From Geodermatophilus sabuli (GTDB lineage: Bacteria > Actinomycetota > Actinomycetes > Mycobacteriales > Geodermatophilaceae), in contig NZ_JAAGWF010000019.1 of assembly GCF_010686765.1 (NCBI RefSeq), positions 103,995-167,994 of the forward strand: DNA of 64,000 nucleotides, given 5' to 3'. A model generated the notes under the pieces. The model worked only from the letters and a program-made list of their open reading frames with translations. It did not search any database and was not told the DNA's origin. Both the position numbers and the translations under genes were made by a program. This document shows positions 58,385 through 64,000 of this stretch, in pieces. Position 1 is the first letter of the stretch. Every line of letters begins with the position of its first letter.

Positions 58385-59566
58385 ATGGCTCTCCCCCGTG
58401 TCCTCGTCCTCGTCCTCGCCGGTGGCGCGGGCGGCCGCCTGGAGCTGCTGACCGAGCAGCGCGCCAAGCCGGCCGTCCCGTTCGCGGGGGTGTACCGGCT
58501 GATCGACTTCCCGCTGAGCAACTGCCAGCACTCGCAGATCGCCGACGTGTGGGTGTCGGTGCAGTTCCACCCGACGTCGCTGTCCCAGCACCTGGCCAAC
58601 GGCCGGCCCTGGGACCTCGACCGCACCCACGGCGGCCTGCTGATGCTCCCGCCCTACCGGGGCACCGAGCGGCAGGGCTGGGTGTCGGGCACCGCCGACT
58701 CGCTCTGGCGGTACGCCCCGCTGGTCCGCGACGCCGCGGTCGACGCGCTCGTCGTCGTCAGTTCCGACGCCGTCTACGAGCTGGACTACCGCGAGGTGGT
58801 CGACGCCCACCTCGGCTCGGGCGCGGAGGTCACGATGGTCACCACGGAGGTCGCGGCGGACGACGCCCCCCGCTACGGGATCGTCGAGGTCGGCGACGGC
58901 GGCCGGGTCCGGGACTACGCCTACAAGCCCGACGAACCGCGGACCACCACCGCCACCAACGAGGTGTTCGTCTTCTCCCCGGGCCCCACGCTGGACCGCC
59001 TGGAGGCGCTGGCCGGCGAGCTCGGCGAGGCCGGCGTGGAGGACCTCGGCAGCCACCTGCTGCCCGCGCAGGCCGCCGACGGGCTGGCCCGCGCGTACCC
59101 GCTGAGCGGGTACTGGCGCGACGTCGGCACCATCCCGGCGTACTGGGCCGCGCACCGGGACTTCCTGTCCGCCGACCCGCCCCTGGATCTCGACGACCCG
59201 CGGTGGGCGGTGCACACCCGCGGCGGACGGCACAGCGCAGCCCGGATGCTCCCCGGGGCGGAGGTCGACGGCAGCCTGGTCTCCGGCGGCACCCGGGTGG
59301 CCGGCCGGGTCAGCGGCTCGGTGCTCTCCCCCGGCGTCGTGGTGGAGGCCGGTGCCACGGTCGTGGACTCGGTGCTGCTGCCGGGGGCCCGCGTGCGGGC
59401 CGGGGCGACGGTGACCCGCGCCGTCCTCGACGACCGGGTGGACGTGGGGGAGCGGGCCACGGTCGGCGGGGACGGCGACATCACCCTCGTCGGCCGCGAG
59501 GCCGCCGTGGCCGCCGGCAGCGAGGTCGCCGCCGGCGCCCGGCTGCCCGACCCCGAGGAGGAGTAG
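58385..59566 (+). CDS. glgC: GlgC-like sugar-1-phosphate nucleotidyltransferase
   Basis: A 393-residue ADP-glucose pyrophosphorylase-family enzyme. LVLAGGAGGRLELLTEQRAKPAVPFAG (~8-34) is the nucleotide-binding loop with the catalytic Lys, then YRLIDFPLSNC, VSSDAVYELDY and SGYWRDVGTIPAYW; a left-handed beta-helix C-terminus (~290-390). It would make ADP-glucose for glycogen or trehalose, but the GLELL in place of the usual GTRLxPLT is odd. It interrupts the che operon. Start ATG 58385. Confidence 0.9.
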   Translation: MALPRVLVLVLAGGAGGRLELLTEQRAKPAVPFAGVYRLIDFPLSNCQHSQIADVWVSVQFHPTSLSQHLANGRPWDLDRTHGGLLMLPPYRGTERQGWVSGTADSLWRYAPLVRDAAVDALVVVSSDAVYELDYREVVDAHLGSGAEVTMVTTEVAADDAPRYGIVEVGDGGRVRDYAYKPDEPRTTTATNEVFVFSPGPTLDRLEALAGELGEAGVEDLGSHLLPAQAADGLARAYPLSGYWRDVGTIPAYWAAHRDFLSADPPLDLDDPRWAVHTRGGRHSAARMLPGAEVDGSLVSGGTRVAGRVSGSVLSPGVVVEAGATVVDSVLLPGARVRAGATVTRAVLDDRVDVGERATVGGDGDITLVGREAAVAAGSEVAAGARLPDPEEE

Positions 59567-59583
59567 GCCTCAGCGGTGCGGCC

Positions 59584-59693
59584 CGCTCCCCGCCGTGATC
59601 ACGGGGTCGTTGCCGGTTCCAGCGGCGTGTCCGCGCGGGCGCCGTGTCCGCGCGGGTCGCCCGCGACGAGCCCGTGATCAACCGCGGGGAGCG
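59584..59693. repeat. Imperfect 27/28-bp inverted repeat with GTGATCACGG cores
   Basis: Left arm 59584-59610 (CGCTCCCCGC, TGATCACGGG, TCGT) pairs with 59666-59693 at nearly all positions. The 55-nt loop holds a 14-bp direct repeat CGTGTCCGCGCGGG at 59626 and 59643. CCGTGATCACGG recurs at 60609-60620. It lies between the convergent GlgC-like and unknown genes, so it may terminate both. Confidence 0.7.
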
Positions 59694-60559
59694 CCCAGCA
59701 CGGCCAGCGAGTCGGCGCCGAGCAGGTCGCCCATGACGATCCCCTGCACGCACCCGGCGACCGCGTTCCAGACGCCCGCGGCACCGTCGTGGGCGTCGAA
59801 GCCACCGTCGAGGAAGGCCTGGACGGCGAGCAGCTGGGCGGTGGCCAGGGCGCGGGTCCGGCCGGAGACGTGCGCGGCCCACGACGCCTCGTGCATCGCC
59901 GTGGCCCACGGCCGGCGGGCGGCCCGGCCCTCGTCGACCGCCACCCGCCACCGGTCGCGGCCGGGGCCGTCGAGGCCGCGGATGCCGGCGAGCAGGTCGG
60001 TCAGCGCACCGGTGGCGGGGCCGAGGTCGAGGGCCGGGGCGGGCACCATCCCGGCCGCGGTGGCGACGGCGAACGGGCCGGTGAGCTGCCGGCGGACCAG
60101 CGGGGGCAGCACCGCGGCGGCCCAGGACCCCACGGCCGCGTCGGCGAGTACGTCGGCCGCCGCGGCCAGCGTGTCCTCGTCGACCAGCGCCACGGCGGGG
60201 TGCTCGGCGCCCAGCACGTCCTCGCGGAGCACCCGCTCGACGGCGGCGGCGTCCCCGATCGTGCTGCGCTCCAGCTGGGCGACCAGCACGGCGGCGCGGT
60301 CGGTCCCGGGCAGCCCCGTGCCGGCGGTGCGCACGTGCGGGACGGCGGCGGCCAGCTCGCGGGCCCGCCGGGACCGGACGGCCAGCGTCGCTCGGTCGTC
60401 GCGGTCGCGACCCACCGCGGGGTGCACGGAGGCCAGCGCGCTGAGGGCCGGGGCGTCGGCGGCGAGCCCGGCGAGGAGGGCGTCGGCGACGGCGGCACCG
60501 GCGGGCAGCCGGACCAGGTCGAAACCGAGAGTGGCGGCACTGACCAGCGAGTAGGGCAC
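59678..60559 (-). CDS. Hypothetical protein inside the che region
   Basis: A 293-residue Ala/Val/Leu-rich soluble protein with many Asp/Arg pairs (ADAPALSALASVHPAVGRDRDDRATL) and no recognised domain or membrane helix. The start is a GTG with GGGAGG 7 nt upstream. Between cheW and GlgC-like on the che strand. It could be a chemotaxis accessory or an unrelated insertion; I cannot tell. Confidence 0.7.
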   Translation of the reverse strand: MPYSLVSAATLGFDLVRLPAGAAVADALLAGLAADAPALSALASVHPAVGRDRDDRATLAVRSRRARELAAAVPHVRTAGTGLPGTDRAAVLVAQLERSTIGDAAAVERVLREDVLGAEHPAVALVDEDTLAAAADVLADAAVGSWAAAVLPPLVRRQLTGPFAVATAAGMVPAPALDLGPATGALTDLLAGIRGLDGPGRDRWRVAVDEGRAARRPWATAMHEASWAAHVSGRTRALATAQLLAVQAFLDGGFDAHDGAAGVWNAVAGCVQGIVMGDLLGADSLAVLGAPRG

Positions 60560-60861
60560 GACAGCGCCTCCCGTTCACGTCCCCCGAGGTGAGGTCAGAC
60601 CATGCTGACCGTGATCACGGGGCAGCGCCACGTGACCGTCACCCGTTCGCTGGAGGGCACTGCGCCCCCACCTGCGTGTCCGGCGTGCTCGTGTCAGCGG
60701 AGCGTCGCTCTGCGTGACCGTCATCGGGGGACGGACGCGCGTCGGCCCCCGGCTCGGCGCCTCGCGAGGAGGGCCGGGACGGGGGCCGAAGGGGGGGCGC
60801 GGCCGCCGGGGGAGTCCGGCCGCACCGAGGGGCAGGGAGAGCCGTCTCCGCCCCTCGCGCT
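60560..60861. other. Intergenic region between the unknown gene and cheW
   Basis: 302 bp. It contains the CCGTGATCACGG copy at 60609-60620, a GC/G-rich stretch and a hairpin at 60827-60856 that ends the cheW transcript. No open frame is supported. Confidence 0.5.
60827..60856 (-). terminator. Terminator of the cheA-cheW operon
   Basis: GAGGGGC (60827-60833) pairs with GCCCCTC (60850-60856), and GGAGA/TCTCC extend it inside around a short GCCG loop. It lies 5 nt after the cheW stop on the minus strand. Confidence 0.65.
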
Positions 60862-61320
60862 TCAGGCGGAGACCGCCTTGTGCACGTCGAGGGCGAGCAG
60901 CAGTTGGCCGCGCAGCTTGAACGCCCCGCGGATCAGCTCCCGGGCCGATCCGTCGAGGGTGTCCGGCGGCGCCTCGAAGTCGCTCGGGTCGACGTCCACG
61001 ACGTCGGCGATGGCGTCGACCAGGAGGCTGACGGCCTCCCCGTGCAGGCGGACGACGATCACCACCGCGTCGGTGCCCTCGGGGCGCGGCGGCCGGCCCA
61101 GCCGCTCGCGCAGCTCGATCGCGGTCACCACCTGCCCGCGCAGGTTGATCAGGCCGGCCACGGCGGTGGGCGCCAGCGGCACCCGGGTGAGCCCCTGGCT
61201 GCGCAGCACCTCCTGCACGTGCGCCACCTCGACGCCGTAGAGGTCGCCGTCCAGCCAGAAGGTCGCCAGCTGGCCGCCGATGACCGGAGCGGCCTCGTCG
61301 ACCGGGGGAGCGAGGGTCAT
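60862..61320 (-). CDS. cheW: Chemotaxis coupling protein CheW
   Basis: A 152-residue CheW domain with FWLDGDLYGVEVAHVQEVL, VPLAPTAVAGLINLRGQVVTAIELRERLG (the NLRG loop) and LLVDAIADVVDV. It links MCPs to CheA. Start ATG 61320 is 1 nt after the cheA stop. A hairpin terminator follows. Confidence 0.95.
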   Translation of the reverse strand: MTLAPPVDEAAPVIGGQLATFWLDGDLYGVEVAHVQEVLRSQGLTRVPLAPTAVAGLINLRGQVVTAIELRERLGRPPRPEGTDAVVIVVRLHGEAVSLLVDAIADVVDVDPSDFEAPPDTLDGSARELIRGAFKLRGQLLLALDVHKAVSA

Positions 61321-61321
61321 G

Positions 61322-63769
61322 TCAGACCTCCAGGAGGGGGGCCGGGACGCCAGCGGGCGTCGTGGGCAGGGGAGCCGAGTAGAACGCCGGGTCGGCCGCG
61401 AGGATCGCCGCCCGGACGTCGAGCAGCTCGGTGACCTTGTCGCCGAGCACGGCCGAGCCGAGCAGCCCCAGGTCGTCGATGTCGCTGCGGACCGCCGCCT
61501 CGCCGTCGACGATGTCGAGGATCTCCTCCACCACGATGGCGACGCTGCGGCCGTGGTCGCTGTAGACGATGACCTCCAGGACCTCGCGGTCGCTCTCGCC
61601 GTAGGCGCCCAGGTGCCGGTCGAGTCGCACGATGGGCAGGATCGCCCCGCGGTACTGCACGACCTCCCGGTTGCCGACCCGCTCCACCGACTCGGTGCGG
61701 ACCTGCTCGAGACGGGTGACGGTGTCCAGCGGGATGGCGACCCGCCGCCCGCCGCCGATGGAGGCCAGCAGCATCCGCTGCCGCTCGGTCTCCGACGCCG
61801 AGGCCAGGGCGGCGCCCTCGCGGGCGTCCTGGCGGTCGGTGGTCTCGGTGCGCAGCGCGCGGCGGGCGAGGGCCTGCACGTCGAGGATCAGCGCGACGGC
61901 GCCGTCCCCGAGGACGGTCGCGCCGGAGTACAGCCCGATCGCCTTGAGCTGGCCCCCGACGGCCTTGACGACGATCTCCTCGGTGTTGATCACCCGGTCG
62001 ACCACCAGGCCGAAGCGGCGGCCCTCCGAGCGGAGGACGGCGATGACGACGTGGCCGTCGTGCCGGTCGGAGGTCAGGCCGAGGACGTCGGTGAGCCGGA
62101 CCAGCGGGAGCAGCTCCCCACGCAACCGGTAGACCGGCGCGCCGCCGACCTCCTCGACCGCGGTGGCGGCCTTCTCGGCGTCGAGGGCCACGAGCTCCTG
62201 CAGGCTGATCTGCGGGATGGCGTAGCGGTCACCGGCGCACTCCACGGTCAGCGCCGGGACGATCGCCAGGGTCAGCGGGATGCGCAGCCGGCAGACGGTG
62301 CCCCGGCCGGGGACCGACTCGACCTCGATGGTGCCGCCGATCGACTCGATGTTGGTCTTGACGACGTCCATGCCCACACCGCGGCCGGACACGTTGGTGA
62401 CCGCGGCGGCGGTGGAGAAGCCGGGCAGGAAGATCAACTGCAGGACGTCCTGCGGGCTCATCCGGCTCAGCGCGTCGGGCGAGACCAGCCCGCGCTCGAC
62501 GGCCTTGGCGCCGATCCGGGCCGGGTCGATGCCCGCGCCGTCGTCGGCCACCTCGACCACGACCTGGCCGCTCTCGTGCTTCGCCCGCAGGGTCAGCACG
62601 CCCTCGGCGGCCTTGCCCGCCCCCGTGCGGGTCGCCGGCGCCTCGATGCCGTGGTCCACGGAGTTCCGAACCAGGTGGGTCAACGGGTCCTTGACCGCCT
62701 CGAGCAGGGTCTTGTCGAGCTCGGTCTCCCGGCCCTCCATCTCCAGCCGGACGGACTTCCCGCACTGCATGCCCAGGTCGCGGACGACGCGCGGCAGCTT
62801 GGACCAGATGTGGTCGATCGGCTGCATGCGCGTCTTCATGACGCCCTCCTGCAGCTCGCTGGCGATCAGGTTCAGCCGCTGGGAGGCACGCAGCAGGTCG
62901 GTGTCGTTGGAGCGCCCGACGTACTGGACGATCTGGTTGCGCGTCAGCACCAGCTCACCGACCAGCAGCATCAGCTCGTCGAGCAGGTCGACGTCCACCC
63001 GGATGGTGCTGTCGGCGACCGCGCGGCGGGTCTGGCCGCCGGCACCCTCGGCGGCAGGGGCGCCGTCGGACTCGGCCGACTCGACGATCGGCTCGGACCG
63101 GGGAGAGGGCAGCACGGGGGACACGGGTGCGGGCACCTCCGCGATCGGGGCCGGCACCGGGACGGCCGGGCTCGGGACGAGGGCCTCGGCGACCGGGACG
63201 GCAGCCGCGGCCGCCTTCGCCGCCGGCGCCTTGCGGGCGGGGGCCTTCCGCGGGGTGGGCGCGGCGGCCGGGGACGCCACCGCTGCCGCGGGCCTCGCGG
63301 CGGCCTTGCGGCTGCGCGCCGGCTTGGGGGCGACGGTGACCTCGGCGGCCGGCTCCACCGGGGCCGGGGCGGTGGCCGCCGGCTGGTCCTCCATCGCCGC
63401 GCTGATCGCGGCGACGACCGCGGACACGTCGACGTTGCCCTCGCCGCCGTTGGCCTCGATGGAGGCCAGCAGCGAGCGGACGCAGTCGACCATCTCGAGC
63501 AGGGCGTCGGTCCGCTGCGGGGTCAGGTCCAGCGCGCCGTCCCGCAGCCGGGAGAGCATGTTCTCCCCGATGTGGGTGACCTCCTCCAGGCGGTGGAACG
63601 CCAGGAAGCCGCTGGTCCCCTTGATCGTGTGGATCGTGCGGAAGATGCTCGACAGCCGCTCGCGGGAGTCGGGCTCCTGCTCGAGGGCGACCAGGTCGGT
63701 GTCCAGCTGGTCGAGGTTCTCATGACTCTCGACGAGGAACTCCTCGACGATGTCGTCCAGACCGTCCAC
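61322..63769 (-). CDS. cheA: Chemotaxis histidine kinase CheA (no P2, two CheW-like domains)
   Basis: An 815-residue kinase. P1/HPt 1-105 with phospho-His47 (RTIHTIKGTSG). Residues ~130-250 are a Pro/Ala/Lys-rich, histone-H1-like linker with no P2 CheY-binding domain. P3 ~257-320, kinase ~330-500 with N-box HLVRNSVDHGIE (365-376), DDGAGID (409-415), GRGVGMDVV (462-470). Two CheW-like P5 domains: ~500-640 (VPALTVECAGDRYAIP) and ~665-795 (VAIPLDTVTRLEQV; YRGAILPIVRL). GTG start 63769. It phosphorylates CheY and CheB. Confidence 0.95.
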   Translation of the reverse strand: MDGLDDIVEEFLVESHENLDQLDTDLVALEQEPDSRERLSSIFRTIHTIKGTSGFLAFHRLEEVTHIGENMLSRLRDGALDLTPQRTDALLEMVDCVRSLLASIEANGGEGNVDVSAVVAAISAAMEDQPAATAPAPVEPAAEVTVAPKPARSRKAAARPAAAVASPAAAPTPRKAPARKAPAAKAAAAAVPVAEALVPSPAVPVPAPIAEVPAPVSPVLPSPRSEPIVESAESDGAPAAEGAGGQTRRAVADSTIRVDVDLLDELMLLVGELVLTRNQIVQYVGRSNDTDLLRASQRLNLIASELQEGVMKTRMQPIDHIWSKLPRVVRDLGMQCGKSVRLEMEGRETELDKTLLEAVKDPLTHLVRNSVDHGIEAPATRTGAGKAAEGVLTLRAKHESGQVVVEVADDGAGIDPARIGAKAVERGLVSPDALSRMSPQDVLQLIFLPGFSTAAAVTNVSGRGVGMDVVKTNIESIGGTIEVESVPGRGTVCRLRIPLTLAIVPALTVECAGDRYAIPQISLQELVALDAEKAATAVEEVGGAPVYRLRGELLPLVRLTDVLGLTSDRHDGHVVIAVLRSEGRRFGLVVDRVINTEEIVVKAVGGQLKAIGLYSGATVLGDGAVALILDVQALARRALRTETTDRQDAREGAALASASETERQRMLLASIGGGRRVAIPLDTVTRLEQVRTESVERVGNREVVQYRGAILPIVRLDRHLGAYGESDREVLEVIVYSDHGRSVAIVVEEILDIVDGEAAVRSDIDDLGLLGSAVLGDKVTELLDVRAAILAADPAFYSAPLPTTPAGVPAPLLEV

Positions 63770-63924
63770 GTTGCTCTTCTCTCTCGTCCTCCACGCAGCG
63801 CGCGCTTCGGAGGGGTCATCGGCGGGCGGGGCCGGGAAGTCAAGCCCAACGGGTCGGCCGGCGTCGGGCCGGGCGCGGGGCCGGACCGGGGCCGGGCCGT
63901 GGTCGGTCCGGCCCCGGTGACCGG

Positions 63925-64000
63925 TCAGTAGGTGAAGTTGCCGACCGTGGTGCGCAGGTCCGCGGCCATCCGGGACAGCTCGTCCACGGCGGTGCGGGTC
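63925..64000 (-). CDS. Methyl-accepting chemotaxis protein (C-terminal end, partial)
   Basis: Only the last 24 residues are in the window: TRTAVDELSRMAADLRTTVG then NFTY and a TGA at 63925. The DELSRMAADLRTTVGNF pattern is the usual MCP C-terminal helix (ELARMAAELxxLVGxF). The 155-nt gap to cheA fits one operon. Confidence 0.75.
   Translation of the reverse strand, partial: TRTAVDELSRMAADLRTTVGNFTY

Noticed and set aside
59611..59665. The 14-bp direct repeat as part of an origin or iteron
   Set aside because: Only two copies inside a hairpin loop, with no replication gene nearby.
1..64000. CRISPR array, tRNA or rRNA gene, insertion-sequence transposase
   Set aside because: I saw no regular short spacer array, no cloverleaf with CCA, no rRNA core sequence and no transposase motif. 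A tRNAscan or BLAST run would be more sensitive.

Overview
The window is very GC-rich, gene-dense DNA from a high-GC actinobacterium. It has many GTG starts, many 4-nt GTGA/ATGA overlaps, Ala/Arg/Gly/Pro-rich proteins, SigE-type and GbsR/YtrA-type regulators, a DUF4383 protein and a very large NAD-glutamate dehydrogenase. Together with a complete chemotaxis operon and several PAS/GAF-PP2C phosphatases, this suits Geodermatophilaceae (Blastococcus/Geodermatophilus/Modestobacter-like). That placement is inference from gene content; no rRNA or tRNA gene is visible.

Layout. 1-6.8 kb: a PRC-barrel protein (cut by the edge), a DUF3097 protein, a membrane protein with a YtrA-type GntR regulator, an ABC-transporter remnant made by a fusing deletion, an aldo/keto reductase, an MFS exporter and a secreted protein. 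6.9-15.7 kb: molybdenum metabolism in two facing blocks, moaA-moaD (+) and a HTH-Mop regulator-modA-modB-modC-mobA-like-moaE operon (-), separated by two CNNM/CorC-type membrane proteins, a CsbD-like protein and a GAF protein. 15.8-21.3 kb: RecQ helicase, an orphan carbamoyltransferase, DUF4383 protein and acyl-CoA dehydrogenase. 21.4-29.1 kb: SigE-family sigma factor with a membrane partner, ArsR-VOC pair, GbsR-like regulator divergent from an ABC exporter, and an LCP-family cell-wall ligase. 29.3-33.1 kb: acyl-ACP desaturase, exonuclease III, spore-photoproduct-lyase-like radical SAM protein and YaaA. 33.2-49.9 kb: a multi-sensor PP2C phosphatase, DeaD-type helicase, amidase, a DinB-like protein, a divergent G6PDH homologue, NAD-GDH, a small membrane protein, an AAA ATPase, a ZIP transporter and an alpha/beta hydrolase. 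49.9-54.3 kb: two divergent PAS-GAF-PP2C phosphatases and an RsbW-like kinase. 54.4-64 kb: chemotaxis genes on the minus strand (mcp end, cheA, cheW, then cheB-cheR-cheY-cheX-cheY-cheX-like), interrupted by a GlgC-like gene and an unknown gene.

How the parts work together. modABC would import molybdate, and MoaA, MoaD, MoaE and the MobA-like enzyme handle molybdopterin steps; moaC, mog/moaB and moeA are not here. The PP2C phosphatases and the RsbW-like protein look like partner-switching stress control. The che block has an unusual CheA (no P2, two CheW-like domains) and two CheY-CheX pairs. Several operators can be read directly: a perfect palindrome in the arsR promoter, an inverted repeat over the -35 of the GbsR/ABC pair, and a near-palindrome before the YtrA-type operon. 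A family of GC-rich palindromic repeats sits directly next to stop codons at seven or so sites.

Coordinates and starts are from reading the sequence. Functions are by motif and family recognition without database searches.
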